Shown here piece by piece: positions 1-11,067 of a DNA stretch of 64,000 bases (positions are counted from its first letter, which is position 1; every line of letters begins with the position of its first letter). The notes under the pieces are model-generated. The model saw only the letters and a program-made list of their open reading frames with translations. It was not told where the DNA came from and did no database searches. The DNA is from Tethya wilhelma (lineage: Eukaryota > Porifera > Demospongiae > Tethyida > Tethyidae): the NCBI GenBank assembly GCA_964030475.1, contig CAXIPT010000024.1:124001-188000 (forward strand), written 5' to 3'. The position numbers and the translations under genes are program-made.

Positions 1-1466
1 ATGTTGATATAGTCAATTCAGCTGTTGGCTTCAAGTCGATTAGGTAATACTAGACAAACGCTAGAGAGGGTCTTAAAATTAATGGCCTCTAAAATTAAGT
101 CTAAAACTTGTTTTATTTACTTAAGTCACGAATGGACTCACCCACAAAAGATTGCAAAAACACACAGTTTTGGCAATAATTAATGTCACAGTTCATCAAG
201 GTCTGCTTAGGTACATCACCAGTCTATCTGTTTAGTTTAGGCCCTAAGCAATTTGCAGAACTTGCCTGTACATGGGCCTGAGTATGTTATGCTAAAATTA
301 GTTCAATTGTGCTTTTGGCAATGGCTCAAATATTTCTTCTATTATTATTATATGCTCTAAATTTTTCCCTATTATGCTCACAATAATTAATTTTTTTAAA
401 ACAACTTTAGATAAAATTAAAATAAGCCACATGTGGAGCCATGTAATCCTAGGCACCTCTTAGCCAATAATGAAGACATATTGTGCACGTATTATTCCTG
501 CGCACAGAATATAACTGAAAGACTGAAGGAACCAAGCAGACAAGTTTTCAACGGTGAAGTTTTCTGGCTGTGTGGCTCTGCTGAGGGCCATGGTGGACCT
601 TCTTGACCTTCGTGGTGAACGTTCATGATGTGACCTTGTCTTCGTGGTGGACAGGAACTCGTGGTGGTCCTCCTTCTGTGGTTTCTGTAGCTCTGCTGAG
701 CGCCGTCTCTGTGCAAGTTGATAGAGGGCACTTCTGTTCCACTCCTGCCAGGTACCTGGTCTGTATTATATTGTATCTTCTTCATTGTTACAGTTCAGGC
801 TTAAACTGAGGCAAACAGCCCACTGCAGTTCTGTTTTTTAACTGGGACCTGGACTAGAGGGCATGTGAGTCATAGCCTCTGCCTGCTATAGCTATGCATA
901 CACTCTTGTTTAGGTTAGGCCATTATGGCCTATCAGGATGCCTCCCTTTTAGACTGTAACAGTCCCCAGTCACGAAATGTTATTACTGTTAAATGTGGTC
1001 CTGTTAAAGGAAAATTTCACCTTGATGTATTTAACTGCAGGCAATCTGGGAAAGATAGGAATTGTAAGTGTATTTACGCTGATTCTAAGTGGATTATTCC
1101 TATTGAGTTTGAGTCTTTGGGTGGAAAGTTACTCTGGGTACTCATCTCTCTGCAGTTTCTGGAAGTGATACAAATGCTAGACACAGGTCCCACTCCTCCC
1201 CTCCTCTAATGTTTCTATGCCATCTAGCTCCGCCTTTATTGTTGCTTGCCCTTGTCAAAGCCCACCAACTATGAGGGGATGTTCTTGCTCTAAAACAAAC
1301 TATCTCAGCTCATTTTGCTAGCTCATCCTTTTAGTTGATGTTCTTAAACACAGATGTCAACTTAGAGGACTCAGCAGGGGAGTCATCATTAGAAGCAGCT
1401 TGCATGTTGGTGGAGGAGACTATGGAGAAAGATCTTCACAAATAAAAAGCTCTAGTATTACTCTTC
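1..1466. other. No recognisable gene
   Basis: AT-rich sequence without a domain I recognise. A 94-codon open frame at 925-1209 (+) has several cysteines but no family match I can name, no clear splice context and a Pro/Leu-rich end, so I do not call it a gene. Confidence 0.5.
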
Positions 1467-1849
1467 CAGTGGCGGATCTAGGATTTTTGAAAGGGGTTTT
1501 CTAACAATAGTGCGCGCGAAGCGCGAAAAATTTTGGTGTAGCCACGCCCACTTTTGCTAAAACACGCCCATTTTACGCGTACAGCCCCACCCATTTTCCA
1601 CCTGCATGAACTTTGCACTTTACCACGAGCGTCGATCGCGCTAGTGAGCTGACTAGCTAGCTGTTTTGTGCAAGTATCCAAGCTTTCTACTCGTATTTCT
1701 TGTTCTAAATTATCTCTCAAGACTCTCCAAGTAAGTATTTTCTACTTGTAAGTTAGCTTTCTATTGTTTCTTGTAAAAAAATTATAAGCTGGCCTGGCCA
1801 AAAGGGGGTTTCCACGGAAACTACGGAAACCCCTCTGGATCCGCCACTG
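1467..1849. mobile_element. MITE, CAGTGGCGGATC family (copy 1)
   Basis: The element starts CAGTGGCGGATCTAGG and ends CTGGATCCGCCACTG, an inverted terminal repeat. The 5-bp duplication TCTTC flanks it (1462-1466 and 1850-1854). The inside holds short motifs also seen in the other copies (CACGCCCA, GCGCGAAGCGCG, AAAGGGGGTTTCC). There is no coding capacity. The ends resemble hAT-type termini, but the duplication is 5 bp rather than the usual 8, so the superfamily is left open. Confidence 0.9.
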
Positions 1850-2510
1850 TCTTCCCTACTTTTTTGACTTACTTAGCTACTTTTTTCCCTAGTTACACCC
1901 GTTTTCAATGCTAAATAAGCCACAAGTAAGTAAGCCACACACCCTAGATTGAGGACAATATTAATGTATTATGCCAGGAAAATGCTTGATGCTAGAAACA
2001 TAACACTTATAAGGAACTTGAAGACTTAGTTACGTTGTTGCAAATGAATTAAGCTTTCTGAATTTTTCTCTTTTGTCTCTCTCTCTGATTTAGTAATTAA
2101 GAATGTTAATAGTGACTCTACTTCTGTTGCCGTCTAGTCATTCTAAGCCTGCTAACTACAATGCCTTTTGTAAAACACTTGACCGGTTCATTGCATGCTT
2201 CTCTCGAAATTTATCCACAGTATCATTTACTTGACTTTCTTTATCTTCAGAAGCAGTCTTTTGTTACTTTTAGCTCTTTGCCTGTGAATCATTAGCCTCG
2301 TTCCCAGGCTACCTCCCACCAGCGTGAGAGAAAAGGAGCCTGGTATCAAAAATCACGTGGGGTAGAAGGGTGCCTGCCAACGCTTTAAATTGGAGTACAA
2401 CTGAGTTCAACAGTGGAAATCAAATCGTAGATTGTGTATATGTAATAGAAACAGCAAACAGGTAGTGTGATTAGGCTGTCTATTATGATTATCTATCATT
2501 ATCTTTATTA
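1850..2510. other. No gene; fragment of TAGCCTCGTNCCCAGG hairpin family
   Basis: No open frame of note. Positions 2293-2345 match one arm of the TAGCCTCGTTCCCAGG inverted-repeat family that is complete at 24008-24052 and 46450-47166. This copy appears decayed. Confidence 0.4.
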
Positions 2511-2947
2511 TTTAAAAAAAACATTGGAAATGTAACGAATGGCTAAATCGTAAAAAGAATGCAAACAAGATGGAATGGCTGTTAGAGTGTGTGCAGAATT
2601 CTTCCTGTATGGGCTGCATTTAACAATCTCCTTATTGAGTCTCTCATTTTACCCACTCTAACAGCCATTCCATTTTGTTTGCGTTCTTTTTACGATTTAG
2701 CCATTCTTGTGTCTCATTACATTTCCAATGTTTTTTTTACTTGTTTACTCTCATTTTTCCGTATTTCTGCAAATTACATTTGAGTTGGTGTGTTTAGCTA
2801 GCTACTGAGCTAGTAGTCTGGCAAGCCAGACTCAGCGACGGGCTGCTGAGCTGGTACTACTTGAAGTCACAAGTTGTGTAGCCTGCTTGATACTGAAGTG
2901 AAACACACATCTCAGTCATTTGGAGGCAGGAGCTGTATCATAAGATT
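2511..2947. repeat. Family P1 repeat fragment (palindromic end plus inner part)
   Basis: It begins AAAAAACATTGGAAATGTAA and runs through a palindrome that holds AAGATGGAATGGCTGTTAGA and its reverse complement. It continues through the TAGCTAGCTACTGAGC block and the ATCTCAGTCATTTGGAGGCA block. Close relatives lie at 7925-8530, 10070-10583, 16423-16985 and 37459-38565. Compared with 10180-10200, the repeat is cut off after ATAAGATT at 2947, exactly where CAGGCCCGGGG begins. Confidence 0.8.
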
Positions 2948-3651
2948 CAGGCCCGGGGAAACAGCATAGGCCACTCAGGCCATGGCCTGACCAATAATTG
3001 GAGCTTCAGACTTTTAATACTGATTAGTATAAGTTAAAGAAAAATCCTGACTCACTGCTGTGGAATAAATAGCTACTAGGCTAAACGCTAGTCTTTACAC
3101 ATGGTAAGGGTCATTGTGACCTACTTGCATAATGCTAGAATCTAGTCACATGATTGCCATGTGCAGTATAGTATTACTCAATCATTTTTTTCACACTTCT
3201 AATGGCAAGTCTGAGTGAGACTCCTTCTACTAGCACTGGGTCTACAAGCCTGAGCAGCACTGAAGACCAACCTAATCAACCAGAATTGACTAATTTTCCT
3301 CGAAGAAAGTTCGGTATTACATCACCAGTGTCAAGAACTTTTCAGTCAACTTGGTACAAACGATGGCCATGGATTCACTATGACCAAGCTAATGACCAGG
3401 TATTTTGTTTCACTTGTTTAAAAGCAGCAAAAATGGGAAAGCTATCTAGTAGTAAGAGTGACAATGCTTTCATTTCACGAGGTTACACTAACTGGAAGGA
3501 TGCTGCTGGGAAACAAGGGGGGTTTTCCTGTCATGAACGTAGTCATGATCATAGGCACAGTGTCGAAGTAGTGTCCAAGGTTCATTCTGATATTGGTGAA
3601 TTAATGTCAACAGAGCTCAAAAAACAGAAAGCAGCCAATCGAGTGTACCTA

Positions 3652-6345
3652 CAGAGATAATTATAATTTTTTTCCTTTGATCTGACAAATTTCCTGCCAA
3701 ACACAAGTTTGGTAGGACATTTGTAGCTGATTTCAGACCATGCACGTAGTGTTTTGCATACAACTGTATACATATAACAGGCACAAACATAATGTTCAAG
3801 AATATGACAACAACAAATTTTAAAATTCAAACATGTTACTGCTAAGTAGTCTTTCCAGAAATTCAACTACTGAACCAGCTATCCCAGTCATCTAAGGTCA
3901 TGTGATCACTGTCATCGTCACCATCAGATTCATGAGCAGTCTCAGAAGATCTGTCTCTCTTCTTGTACACTTTTCGTGGTTTCTGTTGAGGACGTCTAGT
4001 ACAAGCTTCCCACCAAAGAGATACAGCATTGTCTGCATTGAAATCTTCTGCTGGTGGCCCCTCAGAATTGATCTCCATTAGATCATCAAGAGCACTTGCT
4101 GAGAGTCTTGTACGTCGATCTGTTTTGACAATCTTGAGAATTGAAAATGTTCTCTCTACCTTTGCATTTGTAAATGGTAGGCTAAACAGAAGGCTGCACA
4201 TCAACAGCAGGTTGGGCCATTTCATTGAGTCTTGCACGGTATGAAGTATAAACCATACTTTTCTGTAATCATCCACAGAATAGTTGATGTATGCCCTGCA
4301 GTAGTCTACAATTTCCTCCACTTCATCATCCAAAGCAAACAACACAGCCCCTTTTGCTTCCAATGGTTTTTTAAAAACTGTGACAATATACTGGACTGCT
4401 TCTTTGACATGTATCTTGTCATTTGCTGTACTATCAGTATATATCTGATTCAGTTGTTTCACAGTGAGGTTTCCAGCTTCGAGTATCCAAGAAAACAAGA
4501 ACTGATCGTAACAATTGCACATTAGACCAAGACAGTCTCTCTTTCATTTTACTCTCCAGTGTTTATAAATCTTTTAATACTGCAGTTGAACAACTAGAAA
4601 TGGTTGTGTCACTGTGATGTGTAAGACAACTACCCTGATATTCTTTTGTACCACTTAGTCCTGAAGAAATTGCTGACATCACCTGCTTCACTGTTGTCCA
4701 GTCTTTAGCCTCTTTCTCACATAAGCTTTGTAGACTACTTATTGCTTTTAGTGTGCTTTGTATTCCTTGAATTACATCGACTTTATCTTCTTGAAGCGAT
4801 AGACTAAGCAGAGAAGGAGGTTTGAGTGCATCTGCATACATAGCACATCCTACAATTATTTTTCCCTGTGACCATTTCAGTAAATATCCTCTCATACGTG
4901 CTCTATCAGTGGAAGTTAAGGAAGTATCTTCAGCTAAAGTAGCGAGATGAGCTATGTAAGCTCCGTAGCGCTCCACTACCCTTAGGAGAGCTCTTCGCTT
5001 GTGAGTAATCCACCGCGTCCCACTGGCACGAATAGGCAAGTTTCCACCATCAGAAAACACAAATACTTCTTTAAGCTCATCTACAATTCCCTGTAACTGT
5101 CGTGATTTTTTTGGAGACTTGTTGTATAGATAGAATAAACGTAAAAGCATCTCATCAATTTCTTGAAACAATGTACTCTGAAAAGAATCTTTACAGGCTA
5201 ACTCTAGTCTATGTGAAAAACACCAACTCCAGAAAAGCCATGAAAAATTCTCTTGCATGACAGCTTTTAAGCCATTGTGCACACCTACATTAACAGACAC
5301 CCCATCTGTGCCTCCACCAACAAGTAATGGAAAGTTCGAGTCACCTTTCAAGAGTTCATCTTCACCACTATTAATACGACAAGAGAGACGTTCCAGTGCT
5401 TTTCCAAGACAAGCTTTGAGACCTTCACTGTCTGCAGCCTCTGGAGTGTCAACAGACAAGTAGCGTGTGCATGTTCTAATTTCGTGAGCCTCCTCATCCT
5501 TAATACAGTAGAGAACTAAAACAAGCTCTTGTTCAAGATTTCCTGAATCAGTGCTTCCATCCATGAGAAAACTAAAAAATTTACATGATGACGTCAGTAG
5601 TGCTTGAATAAAGAGCTTCCTCTGAGCTTCGGCAATATAATGAGTAAACAATCGAGCAGAGTCAGGGGTCATGTAGGAAGTACCTATCTCCACTCCTTGA
5701 CGTTTTGCAAGGGCATGAAAAGGGGAATACTTCAAAAAGGCAATGCCTTCCTTAGCTAAAACATAGCATATCTCAAATTTTCTACACATTCTTACTCTTT
5801 CCCTCTCATCAATCCTCATTAGTGAACGAAAAAGTGGCGAGTAAGTCTCAGGAGATTTACCTAGTGCTTTAGCTGTATCAGCTTCGTGTAGGGCCATGGC
5901 TCTTTGATGCGAGTCGCTCTTGGCGTGTTCTGTCACGTTGCTTGTTTTGTGATTAGTACTTCCAGTTACCCATGCTCCTGTGTAGTTTCTCATACTTTGA
6001 ATCTTTTCTTGGTACTTTTTACAGATGGTACAATATAACGTAGAAACTAAATTTCTATCATCAGAGTCTCTTTCACAATTCAACCACACGAGTGTCTTGT
6101 GCTCTCGATTGAAGTCACGCTTCCATTTTTCCAACGTAGAAAATTTAACCTGTCGCTTTCCTTTTTTCATGGGTAAGTCACTGCTACTACTACTACTAGC
6201 TATACTATCAGAATATAGACTATCAGAACTACGAGCAGGTCTCTTTCTTTTGTCGGCCATTTTGCCGCACGAGGTAAGACTTGGCAGGCCACGTGATCAA
6301 TTTATCAGGAAATTTGCCGATTTCCGGCCGTAATAATTAACACTG
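3652..6345 (-). mobile_element. hAT element inserted in another hAT element
   Basis: The ends are imperfect inverted repeats: CAGAGATAATTATAA on the left, and CAGTGTTAATTATTA read inward from the right. The 6-bp direct repeat TACCTA flanks the element at 3646-3651 and 6346-6351. The 2694-bp element carries one minus-strand transposase gene, which fills most of its length. A 6-bp duplication is shorter than the 8 bp typical of hAT elements. Confidence 0.9.
3863..6260 (-). pseudogene. hAT transposase with BED/C2H2-like finger, one stop and one frameshift
   Basis: The main part (6260 down to 4563, 565 codons) starts with a basic, Ser-rich tail. A zinc finger follows (YCTICKKY, then paired His near residues 112 and 118). 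Next come the hAT catalytic core motifs: MDGSTDSGN, GGGTDGVSVNVG, CFSHRLELACKD and SGTRWITH. The C-terminal dimerisation region (TNAKVERTFS, KTDRRTRLSA) is in another frame at 4522-3863, ending in an acidic, Trp-rich tail. Between them the first frame stops at 4563-4565, remains protein-like beyond the stop, and then shifts at about 4470-4500. An intron is possible but unlikely because similarity reads through the stop. It is probably inactive. Confidence 0.85.
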
Positions 6346-7116
6346 TACCTAAGAAAAATTTTAGAAAATGTTATATTTCTAGCTAGACAAGGGTTAGCAT
6401 TTCGGGGCTCATGGGTCTTGGATTCAGAAGGGTGTAGTGCTGAAACAAACTCCAATTTTTATCAGCTTATGCTTCTACGAGCAAAAGATGACCCTCTAAT
6501 ACTGGAATTTATGGAACGTAAATCACGAAAGTATACTGATCATCATATCCAAAATGAGTTGTTAAGGATTATAGCTCTTGGACATCTCAGAAATATTGCA
6601 GCCAGTATAAGTTCATCTTGCTACTTTACTTTAGAATGTGATGAAGTAACTGATGTTTCGAATAAAGAACAAGTGATTGTCTGCTTGAGATGGGTTGATG
6701 ATAAATTTGAAGCGCATGAAGACTTTGTTGGACTTCATCACGTTGAGGATATTACATCTAATACAATAGTTTGTGTACTAAAAGATACAATCCTCCGCAT
6801 GAATCTAAACTTGTCAATGTGCCGTGGGCAATGTTATGATGGTACTTCCAATATGAAGAAAGTTTCTAAAGAAATTAAAGAAATTGAACCAAAAGCTTTA
6901 TACTTGCACTGCTATGGCCATAGCTTAAATTTAGCTGTATCTGATACAATCAAAGAAGTGAAACCCATGGCTGATGCTCTTGATTATTCTCTTGAAGTAT
7001 GCAAGCTAATCAAATTTTCACCTAGAAGGGATGCAATTTTTAACAAGCTTAAAGAGAAAATGACACCCTCTACTCCTGGATTGCGTACTCTGTGCCCGAC
7101 GCGGTGGACAGTACGN

Positions 7117-7700
7117 TGCAAATATCTTATATAGCTGCAAAGATATTATACAAGTAAAAAAAAAACATTGGAAACGTAATTCCCAGTACGGTAGTACTGG
7201 GTACATAGGAATGGCACGGATGGCCCATTAGCGTAATACAAATATTTCCGTGAATAACTCTGCAAGAACTGAGCGCTTTGCACTAAAAGGCTTATAAAGC
7301 TACTATTTAGCTCATTCTCTTTCTAACAAGCCTAAAAACATGGCCTAAAACCATCGCTAAGGTACCAAACTAAAATATGCCAAACCTCCAATTTTCTCCT
7401 ACTTCTTGTTGTTCTTGTTGTTGTTGTTCTTCTTCTTCTATGTTATTTCAGCGTATCTCGAAGACTGTTCACTTTTAGAAGCTGATTCTTGAACGAACAA
7501 ACTTGGTACCATTGTCTTCACGTACTTTTGGTATCGTGTGCTCGAGTCTCCCATTGAATGGCTAGATACAAGGCAAAAAGCGCTTGCAGCCATTCATTTC
7601 CACCTCATGCATAAATTCATAAGCTACTTGAAAAGTCAAATTACCGACCCTTTCCAGGTAGATAAGTGTGCGTTATTTGGAATCCGAATATTTGCTGCCT
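7117..7700. repeat. Family P1 repeat, ACTGGGTAC end and inner segment
   Basis: After the truncated hAT comes a short AACATTGGAAACGTAAT piece. Then the inverted CCCAGTACGGTAGTACTGGG starts the other end of family P1 (GGAATGGCACGGATGGCCCA). It continues to AAGCTGATTCTTGAACGAAC and TGTGCGTTATTTGGAAT. The same blocks occur reversed at about 29720-30150 and 38438-38565. Open frames here, such as 7538-7774, belong to the repeat and show no domain. Confidence 0.75.
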
Positions 7701-7924
7701 GCCTACTTTACCTGAAGATTTCTGGTTGTGCTGGACTCTCTGTAACCTTTCAGTCTTCAATATTTAGGAGGTGAATAGACTACTGTGTTATGTAGTATTC
7801 ATTGTAAGATGAGCAAAGCAATTAAATTTTGGTAGATACAGCTTAGCCTCCTGAGATCACTTCAGCTGTACGGATAGCCTGAGCATAGATTAATATACAT
7901 GCTGATAGTGTACAAGTAACTACC

Positions 7925-8530
7925 ATATACACACAAACTCAAATGTGATTCGTAGAATTATGAAAAAATGAGAACAAACAAGTAAAAAAAACATTGGAAA
8001 TGTAATGAGACATATGAATGGCCAAATCGTAAAAAGAAGGCAAACAAGATGGAATGGCTGGCAGAGTGTGTAAAGAATTATTCCTATGGGCAACATGAGG
8101 GACTCAACATGGAAAGAGAGTACTACATGCAGCCCACATTGGAAGAATTCTGCGCACACTCTGACAGCCATTCCATCTTGTTTGCCTTCTTTTTACGATT
8201 TGGCCATTCATTACATTTCCAATGGTTTTTTTTTGCTTGTGAGACACAGGAATGGCAAAATCGTTAAAAGAACACAAACAAGATGGAATGGCTGTTAGAG
8301 TGTGTGCAGAATTCTTCCTGTATGGGCTGCATTTAACAATCTCCTTTTTGAGTCTCTCATTTTGCCTACAGGAAGAATTCCATACTCTAACAGCCATTCC
8401 ATCTTGTTTGCGTTCTTTTACGATTTTGTCATTCCTGTGTCTCATTACATTTCCAATTACTTGTTTGTTCTCATTTTTCCATATTTCTACAAATTACATT
8501 TGAGTTGGTGTGTGTAGCTAGCTACTGAGC
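7925..8530. repeat. Family P1 palindromic end, two tandem units
   Basis: The unit begins ACAAGTAAAAAAAACATTGG, passes AAGATGGAATGGCTG and returns as its reverse complement, so each unit is a large foldback. Two units lie back to back (7979-8230 and about 8240-8465). They are bounded on both sides by inverted copies of the CTCAAATGTGATT / AATCACATTTGAG flank. Open frames here are by-products of the palindrome. Confidence 0.8.
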
Positions 8531-10069
8531 TAGTAGTCTGCCAAGCCAGACTCACTGAGCCAGCGCACGTCGGTTTCAAATGTGCACGCGTGTGGACATT
8601 ACGACGTCATCGTAATAATTTCCTGTGCTTGAAAACGCCCTAACAACGCTGATTCTAAAAATAGACCACTGTAATGTGGAGCTATTTCTAGTATTTCCAT
8701 AGTACTAGGCCACATGGCTTCGCTCTAGGCGAAAAGAGCAAAGAAGACAGTTTCACCTCAAAAAAGAACGAGAAAAAAAGACCTAGGTAAGCACACACTA
8801 TAGCGCGGTTAAATCACAGTTCTATTCTGTTTTGTAAGCAGTACAAAAAGACCTGTGTATTTTTCTAAAGCTGTTTGAAGGGCTAGAACGCTTGTTCAAC
8901 TCTTCAGCTTCAAGGCAATACCAAATACAGATAGTGTACCATTTTTTGTGTACAGTTTTGAATAATTAAAATATGTATATGATTTGTATGGTGTGAATGA
9001 TGGTTAATGACAGTCAAGTAGACCTTTATTTTATTTTTAGGCTTCTGAAGACTTTCTTTCAATCTCTGGTACTTTAGCCAAATTATCAGGGTGAATTTGC
9101 AGTATGTACATGTTCCTTTTAGATATCATGGAGACAGTCTGTTGTCCTGGCTCGTCAGAACTGTCGTGAAGTTTCTCCTCAGCTTGTTGAAGGATAATTT
9201 GATTGATTCAGCCATGATTCAGCTCCAAGAACCTATTCTCACACTGAACTCCTTCAGAAATGTGATATATAGTCCTCAAGTATCTCCAGTTTGTGTGTCA
9301 CTGTTGTCAGGATGGGGTAACGACATACGATCATGAATGGCATCGTACCATCTTGTCTAATGCTTTTCTGTGAGAAATACATGCAAACTCAGCATAACTG
9401 TGTTATATCTAGCATTATTCACCCTGAAAGGACCACACTTGAGGAGTCAAATCTGTCTTCTAGAGTACCCGGGTCTCGTTTACATCCTTAATTTTGCTTT
9501 GGAGTCACAATCGCAACAAAGGCACACCAACGGTGGATAAATGTTATCAATTGGTTTGTTTCCATCAATCCTGAAGACATTTAGTAGTACTACATTGCTT
9601 TACTAACTATTTTTGTTATGTATTCCTGCCCTTTTATTTGTTCACACACACTCTACATGGGTTTTGAAGGGTAATTTTTGTGCTGCTCCATATCTGTGTT
9701 AAAAAAAGATTCATACTCTAATTTTTAGTAATAAGGAATGTTTAGTGCTCCAACTACACTGCTGTGTGCATTCCAATAAATGTTGAATTGGATTCACAGC
9801 TCTGGAAAGATACCGCCTTCTTCAATTGTGTCTGTAGGGTTGAGAGGTTAGTACATGCGTGGTTGAAAAATCCCATAGAAAATGGCTGCGCAGTTGTTTT
9901 AGGGAGTTCCCCAAGGTGTGATTTCCCTTGGAAACTGGTTATTATAAGAACAGGCTGGTCGCTGGCTTCAGCAACAACCATAGCAACCAGCTGTATAGGT
10001 TGCTATGGCTTACTATAGTGTACCGGAAATGTTGAGCAATGATTTTAATTAAACGTAATGCCCAATTGA
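8531..10069. other. No recognisable gene
   Basis: No domain-bearing frame on either strand. The short frames at 9091-9336 and 9764-10018 have no recognisable similarity or splice context. One perfect hairpin lies at 9978-10008. Confidence 0.5.
9978..10008. repeat. Perfect 11-bp-stem hairpin with RFX-like half sites
   Basis: CCATAGCAACC is followed by a 9-base spacer and GGTTGCTATGG. The arms resemble the GTTGCYATGG half of the X-box bound by RFX factors. That is a resemblance only. Confidence 0.45.
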
Positions 10070-10583
10070 AACTGACGTGAGCGGCTGAGCTGGTACTTGA
10101 AGACGGTCACAAGTTGTGTAGCCTGCGGCTTGATACTGAAGTGAAACACATCTCAGTCATTTGGAGGCAGGAGCTGTATCATAAGATTTACTTGTCTTTC
10201 TATATGTTAAGATAATCAAAGTCTTGATTCATCTCTTGAAGAGCAACAAAATAGTTCCATGCAACTTCAGTGCATTTAATTCCAAATAACGCACACTTTT
10301 GTGTGTGGAAAGGGTCGTCAATTCGAATTTTCTAGAAGCTAATTCCATCTTCTTCTTATTCTTCTTCTATCTTGGCTCAACTTTTCTCAGAGACTATCCA
10401 CTTTTAGAAGCTGATTCTTGAACGAACAAACTTGGTTTCTTCCGGTACAGTCACTTTTGCCATCGGTTTTTAGCGCCTCTCATTGAGTAGCTAGATACAA
10501 GGCGAAAAGCGCCTCCTCCATATGGCCGCCATTAATTTCTACACTCATGCATAATTCATTAGCTTCTACGAATTGACGACCCT
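10070..10583. repeat. Family P1 inner segment
   Basis: It begins GCGGCTGAGCTGGTACTTGA and runs through ATCTCAGTCATTTGGAGGCA and CCAAATAACGCACACTTTTG to the AAGCTGATTCTTGAACGAAC block. It ends at an ambiguous base (10584). This copy shows what lies beyond the point where the 2511-2947 copy is interrupted. Confidence 0.75.
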
Positions 10584-10665
10584 NGTAAATTCAGCTAACA
10601 ATAACACTAATAATTAGTTAAATAGCTATACAGTAGCTAATAGTCCTTGAGACCTGCCCCCCCAC

Positions 10666-11067
10666 TTAGGCAGCCAGTTTCACTGACAGAGTAGCAAGCT
10701 CCTCCCGAGGGATTCGAACATACAGTAAGTACGCTTCGCTCTTCCAGCGACCCGATGTCTTAATCAGGGAGTCCTCAACTCCCTGAGAAGCTGCCACTGT
10801 GGCAGCCCCCACACAGAAGCTATGTCCCAAGTACAATTTCCCGTCCACTCCAGCTGAATCCATAATGTCCCTGACCCCCCCTAATGAATGAATCTCATGT
10901 TAGGAGTCTTCCACTGCTCCAAATGAAGAAGGGGGGCAGCCCTATTGGCCATATATGCTGTGATTGCAGCCACTGGGCAAAGAATATTGTTGGTTCGGCC
11001 CCAAGAACAACTCCACCCCCTTCCGAAATGGGTCTGTCTTTGACGTTTTTATCGTGATACGAACAAG
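10666..11067 (-). pseudogene. Tyrosine recombinase, C-terminal remnant
   Basis: The last part of the upstream frame (RITIKTSKTDPFRKG) and a separate 65-codon frame at 10863-10666 together match the C-terminal half of a DIRS-type tyrosine recombinase. The separate frame shows GHSFCVGAATVAA, SGRWKSEAYLLYVRIP and the catalytic-type Tyr. In this family the usual motif is His-Ser-Phe-Arg, so the box II arginine is replaced by Cys. The N-terminal half with the first catalytic Arg is deleted. Stops separate the two pieces. It is inactive. Confidence 0.8.

Larger units (their letters stand above)
2948..7116 (+). mobile_element. hAT element with ZMYM1/TTF-type transposase, 3'-truncated and interrupted
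   Basis: The left end CAGGCCCGGGG interrupts a family P1 repeat at 2947/2948. That fixes the boundary by comparison with the intact repeat at 10191. The transposase reading frame starts at 3202. A second hAT element (3652-6345) lies within it. The right part is lost: similarity stops at the ambiguous base 7116, just after a Pro-Thr-Arg-Trp-Thr motif, so about the last third of the transposase and the right TIR are missing. Confidence 0.75.
3202..7116 (+). pseudogene. hAT transposase, ZMYM1/TTF zinc-finger type, split and truncated
   Basis: The coding sequence lies in two pieces, 3202-3651 and 6352-7116, in the same frame once the inserted element and one TACCTA copy are ignored. The first piece has an acidic/Ser-rich N-terminus, then the TTF-type zinc-binding module (CFTC at about residue 75, later the FSCHERSHDH stretch). 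The second carries LARQGLAFRG, a first catalytic Asp region (ECDEVTDVSNKEQ), a second in CYDGTSNM, then HCYGHSLNLAVSD and CPTRWT. These are typical of the hAT RNase-H-like fold. The third catalytic acidic residue and the C-terminal dimerisation region are missing. It cannot make active transposase. Confidence 0.85.

Noticed and set aside
492..809. Open frames on both strands
   Set aside because: Low-complexity overlap, no domain or splice support.
925..1209. 94-codon Cys-containing frame
   Set aside because: No recognisable family, no flanking exon signals.
2589..2783. Membrane-like short frames (also 8252-8517, 16698-16940)
   Set aside because: Same frame recurs in each copy of the P1 palindrome; repeat artefact.
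5257..6333. Plus-strand frames opposite the transposase
   Set aside because: Shadow frames of the minus-strand hAT gene.
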